From: Chitinophaga filiformis
GTDB taxonomy: Bacteria; Bacteroidota; Bacteroidia; Chitinophagales; Chitinophagaceae
DNA length: 64,000 bases
Direction of reading: 5' to 3'
NCBI RefSeq assembly: GCF_021646545.1
Contig: NZ_JAKIRP010000017.1
Location: forward strand, 122,889 to 186,888
Within the stretch, counting starts at the first letter, position 1; each line of letters starts with the position of its first letter. Below, one piece after another: positions 1 through 8,532 of this stretch. Under the pieces are notes generated by a model. The model was not told the DNA's origin, made no database searches, and saw nothing but the letters and a program-made list of their open reading frames with translations. A program made the position numbers and the translations under genes.

Positions 1-696
1 ACTCCCCGACCAGATTTCCCTTTCTGAACCAGATGAAAGATCAATTCTTTTAATCTGATAATTGCCGGCATCTTTGAAGACAATAAATAGAATATCACCA
101 CCCTCTGGTAAATGGTAATCCTTTACTTTATCATACTGCAAGATTGGTTTTGTGTTCAGACTGGTTACTAAAAGCGCGTCAGGTTTGCTCTTTTTGTTTA
201 ACAATAAGTATTGCTCATTCTTTTTGCTATTAACAATCAAACTATAATTACTAACGTCTGGTATGAACATGGTCTTTTCTGTTCCCAGACGAATTAGATA
301 TAATGTATCAGACTTTTTGTAGATGCCAAATTGACTATTTGCAGTGAATGATGGATTTCCTTCTGTATTATCAATTTTGAATTCCCAATTCTTGTTGACA
401 GATTTAAAGATCGTTCTATTTGGTATGAAAAATGGAATGTTCGACTTTGCCGTAGCATAAGCAACAAAAAGTCCATTATCTGTGATGATACCATTGTCTT
501 CTATTATGTTTTCCCATGAATGCACGCTAGATGTATCTAATACTTGTTTAAATAGTACGTCATCTTTGTATGTAGAAGCGATGGTTTGCTGCGCGTAAGC
601 CCTGCCAGATAAAAATATCTGTAATAGCGTAGCGAGAACTAATCTGTTTTTTTTGATGGATAGCCAGTTTTCATAATTATGAATACAGTACTTCAT
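1..696 (-). CDS. Partial secreted S9-type (prolyl oligopeptidase-like) peptidase, N-terminal part
   Basis: An open frame of 232 codons starts at ATG 694-696 and runs off the left edge, so the C-terminal catalytic domain is not visible. Residues 1-36 look like a signal peptide ending in AYA before QQ, so export is expected. The rest (a WENI segment, then ITDNGLFVAYAT, then short beta-rich repeats) resembles the start of the beta-propeller of Bacteroidota S9 peptidases, where the propeller gates a C-terminal Ser-Asp-His hydrolase. The family call rests on this N-terminal pattern only. It could also be another propeller protein. Confidence 0.55.
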   Translation of the reverse strand, partial: MKYCIHNYENWLSIKKNRLVLATLLQIFLSGRAYAQQTIASTYKDDVLFKQVLDTSSVHSWENIIEDNGIITDNGLFVAYATAKSNIPFFIPNRTIFKSVNKNWEFKIDNTEGNPSFTANSQFGIYKKSDTLYLIRLGTEKTMFIPDVSNYSLIVNSKKNEQYLLLNKKSKPDALLVTSLNTKPILQYDKVKDYHLPEGGDILFIVFKDAGNYQIKRIDLSSGSEREIWSGS

Positions 697-1025
697 GAGA
701 TAAGTTATTTATAAAGGGTTAGGATGTCAATTGCAATATTCTGCTCAACTTCCATAGCATTGCATTTAATAGTCGGGGTTGCAGGTATCACGATGGTAGT
801 CCAGGCTACTTTGGACAAGTAGATTTTTTCTGATATAATAACTCTAAGCTAACAATTATTTACCTGATCTACTAAGTACTATTTGGGGTGATGTTGCGAT
901 ATTTGTTAGACAAAAAGCTAGCATTAACTTGCCCTCATGCCGGTGTATTAATATGCGGCAGTCCTGACGATCTGATGAATGAATGTGATTTCTATCCCTG
1001 AAGTTATACCGCTTTAAATTCATTT
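697..1025. other. Intergenic region between divergent genes
   Basis: These 329 bases separate the minus-strand peptidase from the plus-strand DUF2306 gene, so they should hold both promoters. I see no RNA gene, no long repeat and no exact TAnnTTTG element on either strand. Confidence 0.4.
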
Positions 1026-1706
1026 ATGAAAACTTCACTTACAGATGTAGTGGTTTCGTTGCTCTACGTGCTATTGGCAATAGTCGTTACATTATTTGTA
1101 ATCGAATTTGTTTTGCCATATCTGTCATTCAAATCGGATACCGGTTTTCTGCAATTGAAACAACAATATTACCCAAACCTTATTTGGCGCGTCTGTTTTT
1201 ATATACATGTTTTCTCGGCCTTTTTATTACTTGCGGCAGGGTTGACGCAATTCTCAAGTAATTTTTTAAATACTTATAGAAAATTGCATCGCATAATAGG
1301 GCGATTTTACGCGTGGGAGTTATTCTTAATCAATTTTCCAACTGGTATGGTGTTGTCTGTCACAGCAATCGGTCCCTGGATAGCTAAGCTGGGATTCGTC
1401 GTATTGGATTGCCTGTGGTTTTGGTATACCTACAAAGCTGTAGTGGCAATAAAGCAAAATAATGTACTTCTTCACAAGCACTTTATGATGCGCAGCTATG
1501 GGTTAACTCTTTCTGCAATAACGCTGAGAGTCATCAACGTGATTACAATGAATTACCTGCACTACGATCCAATTGTAGTATATACAATAGTAGCATGGAT
1601 GGGATGGTTACCCAATTTGCTATTTGTTGAACTACTTATCAGGAGGCAAGTCAAAAAAGCCCTCACAGTAGTTGAACGTGACAAAATTGTTACGTCATAC
1701 AACTAA
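1026..1706 (+). CDS. DUF2306 family integral membrane protein
   Basis: The 226-residue protein has about six hydrophobic segments (near residues 10-32, 57-77, 94-115, 120-145, 155-172 and 185-207). It carries the two histidine motifs usual for DUF2306: HRIIGRFY in the loop after the second segment and HKHFMMRS before the fifth. The function of the family is not known; the conserved histidines suggest metal or haem binding in the membrane, which is inference. A second, more distant DUF2306 protein lies at 33275-33922. The start is the only ATG that gives the full first membrane segment. Confidence 0.8.
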   Translation: MKTSLTDVVVSLLYVLLAIVVTLFVIEFVLPYLSFKSDTGFLQLKQQYYPNLIWRVCFYIHVFSAFLLLAAGLTQFSSNFLNTYRKLHRIIGRFYAWELFLINFPTGMVLSVTAIGPWIAKLGFVVLDCLWFWYTYKAVVAIKQNNVLLHKHFMMRSYGLTLSAITLRVINVITMNYLHYDPIVVYTIVAWMGWLPNLLFVELLIRRQVKKALTVVERDKIVTSYN

Positions 1707-1841
1707 GAAGAGTTCCGTCGATTGATAAAGACGTGACTTTAAAGAAGCATAGAATAAAAACTGCCGTTCTATGTCTTTTCATTTATTGGGCAGAAATATT
1801 CACCGGTTAAGTTATCTCTTAACTAAAAAAGCTAAAAAATT

Positions 1842-2084
1842 ATGAACAAAGCAAAAGTATTGTTGTCTGCAATCGGACTTTTAGCAGTGGTCGGTGGTAC
1901 GGTTGCATTTAAAGCAAAAAAAGGATTCAATGGAAACCTACTTTGCACTTATGAAAGAGGATCTGTTGTTACCTCAATTACACGATGGAGCACTACCATG
2001 ACACCTTTTGGAGTTGCCAGATATTGCACAACTATTGCAGGGGTGGCAGCAACTTCAAGTTATAGAGTAACTATAAATCCGTAG
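1842..2084 (+). CDS. Small secreted protein of unknown function
   Basis: The 80-residue product begins with a lysine-containing N-region and a hydrophobic core (LLSAIGLLAVVGGTVAF), followed by AFKAKK. This is a common opening for short exported proteins of Chitinophaga-like bacteria. The remaining 50 residues hold two cysteines (in LLCTYE and ARYCTT) that could form a disulfide. I do not recognise a domain. A clear terminator hairpin follows at 2225-2254, which supports a single-gene transcript. Confidence 0.6.
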   Translation: MNKAKVLLSAIGLLAVVGGTVAFKAKKGFNGNLLCTYERGSVVTSITRWSTTMTPFGVARYCTTIAGVAATSSYRVTINP

Positions 2085-2224
2085 TAAGTGAAACGCTGAT
2101 TTTCCAGTTAGATGCTGCTAATACCGCTAATTAATAATACTGGAAGGTGGCAGAAATCAGATGGTTTAATGTATTTAGACCTGTTCAGTGGACTTACACC
2201 TGCATTCAAGATGAAGAAAATACG

Positions 2225-2254
2225 AGGTCGGAGAAAAATGCTCCGACCTTTTTT
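2225..2254 (+). terminator. Rho-independent terminator
   Basis: A perfect 9-base stem (AGGTCGGAG / CTCCGACCT) with a 7-base A-rich loop is followed by a run of T. It ends the transcript of the small secreted protein and lies just before the 3' end of the convergent hydrolase gene. Confidence 0.85.
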
Positions 2255-2274
2255 ACGGTGTACTTCCACCTTGT

Positions 2275-2967
2275 CTATGGGTGCCTATATTTATCTTCCA
2301 GTCTATATAAAATATCCACCAGTTTATCCGGGCATTCTTTCATGGCATTATGGCCGCAATGTATTGTTTCGATATTCCAATCTTCCGAATTTTTGAGATG
2401 TTCATATTGTTTAACAAAAGGGCTTTGTTCCCATCCGCTGAGATAAATAAACGTACGATTAAGAATTCGTTCGTGATTTCCATTCAAATGTAAACTTTGC
2501 ATGAATGTTGCCAGAGGATGTGGCCTTCTTCGATCATCCGACCCTGGTGGAACAGCAACAGTAAAGCCATCATTCCCTGCACCAGCTACAAATCGTTGTC
2601 GATATACTTCACTCGTAAGGCTCCAGCAGGAATCTCCATCTTTAGGAATATAAGCATCAATGTACACAAGTGCATATATCCTTTCCGGAATTTTATCCGC
2701 GACACCTGTAATAACTAATCCGGCATAACTATGTCCACATAAGATTACATCGGTGATATTTTCTTTTACGATAATGTCTGTTACGAACTGGATATGAGTA
2801 TCCAAATTTATTATCCCATTCTGTATCTCTGGTTCCACTTCAAGACCTGGTAAGGTTAATGAGATACATTTTTTTCCTAGCTTCGCCAGTTTGTTAGTTA
2901 TTGGATCGTAAGCCCAACCACCATGCCATCCTCCGGGAATGAAAACATATGTTGTTTCGCTTTTCAT
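2275..2967 (-). CDS. Alpha/beta hydrolase
   Basis: The 230-residue protein has the features of small cytoplasmic alpha/beta hydrolases of the EstC/pheophorbidase-like type: an HGGW oxyanion-hole segment at residues 15-18, the nucleophile elbow GHSYAG with Ser80, and a likely catalytic His206 in HCGHNAM. There is no signal peptide. The probable acid is in the region around residues 178-190, which I cannot fix. The substrate is unknown. It is a single minus-strand gene, convergent with the small secreted protein. Confidence 0.8.
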   Translation of the reverse strand: MKSETTYVFIPGGWHGGWAYDPITNKLAKLGKKCISLTLPGLEVEPEIQNGIINLDTHIQFVTDIIVKENITDVILCGHSYAGLVITGVADKIPERIYALVYIDAYIPKDGDSCWSLTSEVYRQRFVAGAGNDGFTVAVPPGSDDRRRPHPLATFMQSLHLNGNHERILNRTFIYLSGWEQSPFVKQYEHLKNSEDWNIETIHCGHNAMKECPDKLVDILYRLEDKYRHP

Positions 2968-3054
2968 AATTTACAAAATAGAAAAAATAAAGTGGCTTTT
3001 GGCAATGACTTGTCAAACAATGATGACTCAGATTTACAAGGCAAGTTCAAATAC

Positions 3055-3082
3055 CAAAGGAGGCTATTACAGCCCCCTTCAA
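3055..3082 (-). terminator. Terminator-like hairpin, duplicated copy
   Basis: On the minus strand GGGGGCTG pairs with AGCCTCC around a TAAT loop and is followed by TTTG. The sequence is a near copy of the hairpin at 3919-3945 behind the DUF805 gene, so it was probably duplicated with the gene tail at 3105-3227. Confidence 0.55.
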
Positions 3083-3104
3083 TATAATCTAAGTAAAAAA
3101 ACAG

Positions 3105-3227
3105 CTACTTAACACTTTTTCCGATCGAATCGATCTCCCTTTTTAGCAAACCGGCTGGATTGTCTTCGTTTGCGACATAAGTCAGTCTGTTATAAATCAT
3201 GGGTTCGCCGTCGCTCAAATCTCCCCT
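3105..3227 (-). pseudogene. Remnant of the 3' end of a second DUF805 gene
   Basis: Directly after the stop of the reductase gene, and in the same frame, about 40 codons read SDGEP...NEDNPAGLLKREIDSIGKS and end in TAG at 3105. The last part is almost the same as the C-terminus of the intact DUF805 protein at 3968-4336 (KDNPAGSLEREIDSIGKS). No N-terminal membrane part is present. The remnant and the hairpin after it appear to be left over from a tandem duplication that was disrupted where the reductase gene now lies. Confidence 0.7.
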
Positions 3228-3779
3228 TCACTGTTTCAAATAATGAAGTGCCACACAGCCAGATTCGAAATTTATGGTATTGACCAGCTTTAAATCAAGT
3301 TTGTCCTGAAGGCTTCCGGCATCCAACAATAGTCTTCCCTTTCCCATGATCACCGGATGGATAACCAGATTAAATTCATCGATAAGACCTGCTGCAATCA
3401 ATTCTGGAAGCAAGCTTACAGTGTCCACCGAGATTTTTTTACCGGGCTGCTGTTTCAGTTTCAGGAGTTCTGCGGCAGGGTTGCTACGGATAATCCGCGT
3501 TTTTTCATCGCCACTGTCCAATGACCGTGAAACAACGACCCTGTCAATAGCGCTAAACCTTTGGGCAAACCTGTTTTCAGCTGCTGTGCCGGATTGATCT
3601 TTCGCGACGTCGCTCCAATAGGGAAACATGAGCTGGTACATGACGCGGCCGAAAAAGAGCAGGTCAACATTGTCCAGCGTTCCTGTAAAGTAATCCATAA
3701 GCTCTTCACTTGGACTAGACATAGTATGATCGCAGTAACCATCTATACTAATGTTTATGGTGAATGATACAGTTCTCAT
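3228..3779 (-). CDS. Dihydrofolate reductase family protein (RibD C-terminal domain)
   Basis: The 183-residue protein fits the length and order of the RibD-C/DHFR-like family: an opening FTINISIDGYCD, then LLFFGRVMYQLM, ISVDTVSLLPELIAAGLIDEF, and VIHPVIMGKGRLL. Such proteins are NADPH-dependent reductases, but stand-alone members have mostly unknown substrates. It is cytoplasmic. The gene sits between an intact DUF805 gene and a DUF805 3' remnant, which suggests it was inserted into, or rearranged with, a duplicated locus. Confidence 0.82.
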   Translation of the reverse strand: MRTVSFTINISIDGYCDHTMSSPSEELMDYFTGTLDNVDLLFFGRVMYQLMFPYWSDVAKDQSGTAAENRFAQRFSAIDRVVVSRSLDSGDEKTRIIRSNPAAELLKLKQQPGKKISVDTVSLLPELIAAGLIDEFNLVIHPVIMGKGRLLLDAGSLQDKLDLKLVNTINFESGCVALHYLKQ

Positions 3780-3804
3780 TTTATCTGTTTTTAAGCCTAT
3801 GGGC

Positions 3805-3812
3805 CAAAAATA
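3805..3812 (-). promoter_or_regulatory. Possible -7 element for the reductase gene
   Basis: The minus strand reads TATTTTTG, which fits TAnnTTTG, 25 bases before the ATG at 3779. No good -33 TTTG is found at the right distance, so the call is weak. Confidence 0.3.
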
Positions 3813-3918
3813 AGCGAGGCATTAGATATTTTGAGGGTCATTTGTGACAAAAAAGGGAGGCTTTTAGGCCAATGTTTACATTTACCTGGCTGATCCGGGT
3901 TAACAACGCATTTAAAAT

Positions 3919-3945
3919 ACAAAAGGAGACTATTGTAGCCTCCTT
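3919..3945 (-). terminator. Terminator-like hairpin after DUF805 gene
   Basis: On the minus strand AAAGGAG and CTCCTTT pair, with a short inner CTA/TAG pairing, and TTTTG follows. It lies just after the stop of the DUF805 gene and has a near copy at 3055-3082. Confidence 0.55.
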
Positions 3946-3967
3946 TAATGTACACTAAATAAAAAAA

Positions 3968-4336
3968 CTAATACTTAATATCACTCTTACCAATTGAATC
4001 AATCTCCCGTTCTAGTGAACCGGCCGGATTGTCCTTCGGATGGGAATTAGGCATACCATATTGATTAGCTCCTGGGTCGCCCGACTGAAATAACATCCAC
4101 AAGCCATAAAACGGGATGAACTGCCAGCCGGCACCTTTGCCGAGATCGTGGCAGCGTTTGGAACCTTGCGCAAAGAGAATCCAGAGGGATGGAATAAAAA
4201 GAAGTATAAGAGCATAATTATACTCTTGAAGAAGAAGCTCCTTAATAATCAAAGAAGAAGCAATATAAGCAACATAGGTAATTGCGTATTCTCTTCTTCC
4301 AATTCTGCCTTCAAAGGAAAAGGGATGCTTAAACAT
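3968..4336 (-). CDS. DUF805 family inner-membrane protein
   Basis: The 122-residue protein starts with the family signature FKHPFSFEGRIGRREYAI, followed by hydrophobic segments near residues 20-40, 42-58 and 73-85, and the conserved RCHDLGKGAGW and SGDPGANQYG motifs. DUF805 proteins are small membrane proteins of unknown role. The polar tail (EREIDSIGKS) is shared with the remnant at 3105-3227. A terminator-like hairpin follows the stop codon. Confidence 0.88.
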   Translation of the reverse strand: MFKHPFSFEGRIGRREYAITYVAYIASSLIIKELLLQEYNYALILLFIPSLWILFAQGSKRCHDLGKGAGWQFIPFYGLWMLFQSGDPGANQYGMPNSHPKDNPAGSLEREIDSIGKSDIKY

Positions 4337-4401
4337 AATGGTAATTTAAATTAAAATATACACTAATAAATCTGTAAAAGATCCTTATCGACCTACTTCG
4401 C

Positions 4402-4758
4402 TCACATCAAATTTTTATGCTTCTCTCCCCACTTCTCCAGCTGTTTAATAACATCTTTCAACTCATACCCAATCGGTGTCAGCTCATATTCCACCCGTGG
4501 CGGCACCCCTGCATAAACAGTTCGCGTAACGATCTTATTCTCCTCCAATTTCCGCAATTGCAAGGTCAGCATTCGTTCAGTTATATTAGGTAATAGTTTT
4601 CGCAACTGTCCGAATCTGAGCTTTCCATTTATTAGCCAGGAACAAATAGCCAATGCCCATTGTCCGCCAATAATGTTAGCGGCATACACCTCTGAGCATT
4701 CATCAGCTAATGCTTGTTTGTTGGCAAAGTTGGTGGATGTTTCCTTTATCTTTGACAT
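4402..4758 (-). CDS. HxlR family winged-helix transcriptional regulator
   Basis: The 118-residue protein shows the HxlR pattern: a CSEVYAANIIGGQWAL opening with a conserved cysteine, the helix-turn-helix LRFGQLRKLLPNITERML, and the wing ending in LTPIGYEL. I start it at ATG 4758; a TTG 27 bases upstream is also in frame but adds an untypical leader. It is divergent from the NAD(P)H oxidoreductase at 4851, with 92 bases between. This is the usual arrangement of redox- or electrophile-sensing HxlR regulators and their targets, so control of that gene is a fair inference. Confidence 0.88.
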   Translation of the reverse strand: MSKIKETSTNFANKQALADECSEVYAANIIGGQWALAICSWLINGKLRFGQLRKLLPNITERMLTLQLRKLEENKIVTRTVYAGVPPRVEYELTPIGYELKDVIKQLEKWGEKHKNLM

Positions 4759-4850
4759 ACTGACATTTTTTATAGTACCGCACAATGGGTTGTTAATGTG
4801 TCAAATTTAGGTTAACCATCTTAATATTGCGGCAGAAAATTTTTAGTTAG

Positions 4851-5381
4851 ATGAAAACATTGATAATCGTTACCCATCCCGATATTACAAGCTCGGTTGT
4901 TAACAAAAGGTGGATTGAAGAACTGAATAAATATCCTGACAAATATGTCGTTCATCAATTGTATAAAGTTTATCCAGACGAAAGAATCGATGCGTTGGCA
5001 GAGCAAAAGCTGGTTGAACAATATGATAAGATTGTATTTCAATTTCCCTATTATTGGTTTAATTGTCCTCCGTTGTTCAAGAAATGGTTAGATGAGGTTA
5101 TGACGTATGGCTGGGCATATGGAAGTAAAAGCGGCTACAAAATGTCGGGTAAGAAAATAGCACTGGCTATATCTGTTGGAGTTGATGAGCGCGAATATAG
5201 CCGATCTGAAAAATACAAATACACAGTGGAAGAATTAACACGCCCCTTCGAACTCAGTTTCGAATATGTTAAGGCCGATTATCACCCCCTTTTTGCATAC
5301 TATGGGATTGAGTTAAACTCCTCGAAGGAATGGATCGAAAGAAGTGTTCCGTTATATCTGGATTTCTTAGATTCTTTATAG
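4851..5381 (+). CDS. Flavodoxin-fold NAD(P)H-dependent oxidoreductase (KefF/MdaB/NQO1-like)
   Basis: The 176-residue cytoplasmic protein has the fold markers of the flavodoxin_2 family: an N-terminal strand LIIVTHPDI with the flavin phosphate loop after it, then FQFPYYWFNCPPLFKKWLDEV and TYGWAYG. Members are FMN or FAD quinone reductases that detoxify quinones or regulate potassium efflux. It is divergent from an HxlR regulator, as expected for a quinone-induced reductase. The substrate cannot be told from sequence. Confidence 0.85.
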   Translation: MKTLIIVTHPDITSSVVNKRWIEELNKYPDKYVVHQLYKVYPDERIDALAEQKLVEQYDKIVFQFPYYWFNCPPLFKKWLDEVMTYGWAYGSKSGYKMSGKKIALAISVGVDEREYSRSEKYKYTVEELTRPFELSFEYVKADYHPLFAYYGIELNSSKEWIERSVPLYLDFLDSL

Positions 5382-5515
5382 CGTTGGCTGGTCGAAAAAC
5401 AGTATAATGTGGTGTGCGATATCCTGAAACACTTGACTATTAAATAAAATAGTAGTGCAACACGAAGTCGGCGCTTATCCGCCTATCCCCGCGAAGACAG
5501 TGCAGTGGCATGTTT

Positions 5516-5523
5516 TATGTTTG
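5516..5523 (+). promoter_or_regulatory. Possible -7 element for the tandem-repeat secreted protein
   Basis: TATGTTTG matches TAnnTTTG exactly and lies 88 bases before the ATG at 5612. No clear -33 TTTG is seen. Confidence 0.3.
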
Positions 5524-5611
5524 CAGGACATATTTATAACAATTATTTCATATCCAGTTTGTTGCATGACTCATGCAGCCAAACTAATTTTCCTGCTTAA
5601 ACTATTCATTT

Positions 5612-6310
5612 ATGAAACATGTTTTATTACTTGCAGGACTTTTCGTGACGCTTGCTGTGCATGCGCAGAAAAGTTCCCTAACGGAATACCCCGGTACTTA
5701 TAAAGTGGGTAAGGGGGAGGCCGCAGAAGATACAAAGGTGGAGTTAATAGAAGATAAGTTGAACATTAGCGGTCGCGCGGGTAGTGCAAATCTCAGCATG
5801 CAGAGACCTGATACCTTTTCTGTGGACGAATACGGTGGCGAAGTCATTTTTCTCCGTAATACCACTAAACAGATTTCCGGTATCAAAATAAACATCCCGG
5901 CAGGTAACATAGATGTGGAAGGTATTCGTGTGGAAGATCTGGCAGAATATGTGGGTACCTATAAATTGGGTGCTGGCGATGACGCAGATGAGGCGAAAGT
6001 GACTTTGAAAGATGGCATTCTTACCGTTAGTGGTCGTGCCGGTAGTGCGGACCTGAGCCGTCAGAAAGCAGATACATTTAACGTAGAACAATATGGTGGC
6101 CAGGTAATATTCAAGCGTACTGCCAACAAGATCTCTGGCATCAAGATCGATATTCCTGCCGGTAACATCAACATAGAAGGTGAGAAAGTAGAACTCAAGG
6201 AGGTGTCCGCTATATACGTACAGCCAGCCGGGCACAAGAAAGTTACTCCTTCTCCCTTTGTAAAACAAGGAGCAACTAATCAGGAAGTACGCAGGGCGGT
6301 TGTGGGCTGA
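5612..6310 (+). CDS. Secreted protein with two tandem repeats of about 87 residues
   Basis: A signal peptide (residues 1-19, ending VHAQ) precedes two similar units that begin at Tyr26 and Tyr113. Each has YxGTYK, then a charged stretch, then ISGRAGSA or VSGRAGSA, then an ADTF or PDTF motif, YGGxVIF and SGIKI(N/D)IPAGNI. The pattern is close to the small beta-barrel DUF3471-type domain often found at the end of secreted beta-lactamase-like proteins, here without an enzyme. A role in binding is possible but not shown. The C-terminal 40 residues are not repeated. Confidence 0.7.
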   Translation: MKHVLLLAGLFVTLAVHAQKSSLTEYPGTYKVGKGEAAEDTKVELIEDKLNISGRAGSANLSMQRPDTFSVDEYGGEVIFLRNTTKQISGIKINIPAGNIDVEGIRVEDLAEYVGTYKLGAGDDADEAKVTLKDGILTVSGRAGSADLSRQKADTFNVEQYGGQVIFKRTANKISGIKIDIPAGNINIEGEKVELKEVSAIYVQPAGHKKVTPSPFVKQGATNQEVRRAVVG

Positions 6311-6364
6311 TGCCTTGCGACATAATTCCCTCATTTGTGAATGCTGTGAAACCGGGCGTAAATA

Positions 6365-6394
6365 CCCTGGAAATGAATTGTGTCATTTCCAGGG
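6365..6394. terminator. Bidirectional terminator hairpin
   Basis: A perfect 12-base stem (CCCTGGAAATGA / TCATTTCCAGGG) with a 6-base loop lies between the convergent genes ending at 6310 and 6416. Confidence 0.7.
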
Positions 6395-6415
6395 GATAGC
6401 CTGGCTTATTCGAAC

Positions 6416-7147
6416 TTATTTGTTTGCCAGGTAATTATGGTATTCCTTTGAAAGTTTAGTACCAACATTAAAGAACATGTCTGCACCAGAGTCTTTATAT
6501 TCCATGTCCAGCATTTCTTTCTTAAAGTAACTTGTAAGCTCTTCGAGACTATGGCGACTCCAGTCAGTTTTCTTCATTGCATGCTTGCCTCTATCCTCTG
6601 TGGCATAAATGAACGGAAATGAAAACTCCTTCTGTACAGACAGTTTCTTGCCTTTTATTTCGGCATCAGAGGAATTTATCAGCGTATGAATAGTCGCATC
6701 CCCTGTCACTGAAAGACAGGTACTTTTTTTAAGACCTTTTCCTTCGATAAAAAATACCTCTTCTACGGTTAAGTTACCGGTAATCTGGGCCAGGTTGTCT
6801 TTCTTATCAGGATATCGCGTCCACATATTTTTTGTTTCCACGTTTCCTGCAATCAATCCTTCATAAAAACTCAAAACTTTAGTAAGCACATTGCCTAACA
6901 CGACTGGTTGTGAAAGTCGCAGGTCTTCCCTTTCGTTTATATATTTGTAATAAACTCCCCAGTGAATTTCGTCAAAAAGATTGAGGGTCTCCGTTTCTAT
7001 ATCGCCTTCGAAAACAGGAAAAAGACTTTCATCAAATTGGGCTTTGTCTTTTGATGTTTCATACAGCGCTTCAAACTTATTGCCTGCAGGTAACACGCCT
7101 TTTAAATCTTTGTAGGCGATAATTTTCAATTTGTTTTCGTGAATCAT
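6416..7147 (-). CDS. Protein of unknown function
   Basis: The 243-residue protein has no signal peptide or membrane segment. Its middle (about residues 75-180) alternates short hydrophobic strands and turns, such as VLGNVLTKVLSFYEGLIAGNVE, ITGNLTVEEVFFIEG and VTGDATIH. This recalls the right-handed beta-helix of polymer-forming or bactofilin-like proteins, but the likeness is too weak for a family call. The ends are charged and helical. It is a lone minus-strand gene. Confidence 0.55.
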   Translation of the reverse strand: MIHENKLKIIAYKDLKGVLPAGNKFEALYETSKDKAQFDESLFPVFEGDIETETLNLFDEIHWGVYYKYINEREDLRLSQPVVLGNVLTKVLSFYEGLIAGNVETKNMWTRYPDKKDNLAQITGNLTVEEVFFIEGKGLKKSTCLSVTGDATIHTLINSSDAEIKGKKLSVQKEFSFPFIYATEDRGKHAMKKTDWSRHSLEELTSYFKKEMLDMEYKDSGADMFFNVGTKLSKEYHNYLANK

Positions 7148-7350
7148 TGTTCCAGGTGTTTATTGCATATCGGTTTTGGATCCATCAGTTGGAGAGCATG
7201 TACACATGCTATGCATCTTGGGAATACGGGATACAATATATGAAAAACAATGTATACTAATCGTTTCAAGGCCATTTCATAAGTATTCTTTCCCGTTTGC
7301 CAGCCAGGATAATGATAGTTTATTCGGTGTCATTCAGCGAATTAGAGTCG

Positions 7351-7358
7351 TATATTTG
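7351..7358 (+). promoter_or_regulatory. -7 promoter element (TATATTTG)
   Basis: An exact TAnnTTTG element lies 27 bases before the ATG at 7386, which would give a short leader of about 20 bases. A -33 element is not clear. Confidence 0.5.
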
Positions 7359-7385
7359 TGCACTTATCCCTTTCAATGAAATTAA

Positions 7386-7769
7386 ATGAGACTCTTTTTA
7401 ACTGTAGCACTGCTTTTGTCCCAGTCCGCCTTTGTATTAGCGCAAATTTCCAATAATGTCGTCGATCCGGCATTTGAACCGGAACAACCCCTGGGAGAAA
7501 TAATAAAACTGGATGCAGACATCCGCGTTCACCAGTTCACAATGCCTGTAAAAAATATCCGGGTGATCACCATTTGTGGAGATAATGCGGTCTTAGGAAC
7601 TTTACAATACAGAGCACAAAAGGTCAGGGCGCTGGCCCTTCCAGATAAACCTTTACAGGAATACCTGCAGGAGTATGTGAATAAGCAGTATGGCGATCAG
7701 TACAAAAAGGATGATGCATCCTGCGGTGCACCGCAGGCGGAAGCACCTGATCTCATAGAACCATTCTGA
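7386..7769 (+). CDS. Small secreted protein of unknown function
   Basis: The 127-residue product has a signal peptide (residues 1-19, ending VLA before QIS). The mature part holds two cysteines (in TICGDN and ASCGAP). I do not recognise a domain. The next gene starts 32 bases after its stop, so the two are probably one transcript from the promoter at 7351. Confidence 0.55.
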   Translation: MRLFLTVALLLSQSAFVLAQISNNVVDPAFEPEQPLGEIIKLDADIRVHQFTMPVKNIRVITICGDNAVLGTLQYRAQKVRALALPDKPLQEYLQEYVNKQYGDQYKKDDASCGAPQAEAPDLIEPF

Positions 7770-7801
7770 GGAAAAGTAAACAGTTGGTGAGATATTTAAT
7801 T

Positions 7802-8383
7802 ATGAATGCCACGATAAAAATGCGACTAATTCTAATCATAACGTTGATTGTATCGACATGCAATTGCTTTGCCCAGACCGGAAAAGTGAAGGTCTTCAAG
7901 ATGAGAAAGTATATAAAGGGAGTGTTGTACCAACAAACAAAAGGCAATATTGAAGCCGAAAATGAACAAATAGACATCTATTTTTTAAAGCGGCATTTTG
8001 AAGTAATATATTACTTGCCTGAAAAGCTTACCGACAAAAAATTTAGCGGTCAGACTATCTCATTGTGGGAAAACCCGAATGACAAAAAAGAGTTCACGAG
8101 CAATCGGACATATACTTATACTTATGACAGCCTTGGCCGCATGATAAATTTTGCCTATTCTAGTTGCATAGTTTGCGCAACATTACCTTATAACTATACA
8201 ATTGTATACAATTCTAAAAGCCAGGTAGAGGTTATCCGTCATGAAAACAAGGCAGAGGATAGATATAAATTCTATTATAACAAAAAAGGAGATATTATAA
8301 AATTTGAAGAATATGCGGGAGATAAGATAGCAATGGAAATAACACTATCTGATAGAAAATGTAGGCTTTTACATATTTTTTAG
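7802..8383 (+). CDS. Secreted YD-repeat-like protein
   Basis: The 193-residue product starts at ATG 7802; a TTG 18 bases upstream is possible but lacks support. Residues 1-24 form a signal peptide ending in CFAQ. The mature part contains one clear RHS/YD-type unit (YTYDSLGRMINF) and weaker ones after it (NKKGDIIKFEEY). Secreted proteins with a few YD units are common in this phylum; their function is unknown. A longer relative lies at 44300-45163. Gene order suggests co-transcription with 7386-7769. Confidence 0.6.
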   Translation: MNATIKMRLILIITLIVSTCNCFAQTGKVKVFKMRKYIKGVLYQQTKGNIEAENEQIDIYFLKRHFEVIYYLPEKLTDKKFSGQTISLWENPNDKKEFTSNRTYTYTYDSLGRMINFAYSSCIVCATLPYNYTIVYNSKSQVEVIRHENKAEDRYKFYYNKKGDIIKFEEYAGDKIAMEITLSDRKCRLLHIF

Positions 8384-8464
8384 CTTATCTCTTGAACTTA
8401 CCACAGGGAATTGTTTTGGTGAACGGAACATACCAAGTGCCTGGCTCCATCTTTTTGTAAAAGA

Positions 8465-8499
8465 ACAAACCGGCCTGGAAGTACATCTGGCCGGTTTGT
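8465..8499. terminator. Hairpin between convergent genes
   Basis: A perfect 11-base inverted repeat (ACAAACCGGCC / GGCCGGTTTGT) with a 13-base loop sits between genes ending at 8383 and 8533. The T-tract is poor, so termination is inferred from position and stem strength. Confidence 0.6.
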
Positions 8500-8532
8500 C
8501 AGTTCAATGTTATCTATCGCTTGGCGCTCCAT

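Noticed and set aside
2112..2446. Two overlapping plus-strand frames
   Set aside because: They run through a terminator and into the antisense of the hydrolase gene, with no protein-like composition.
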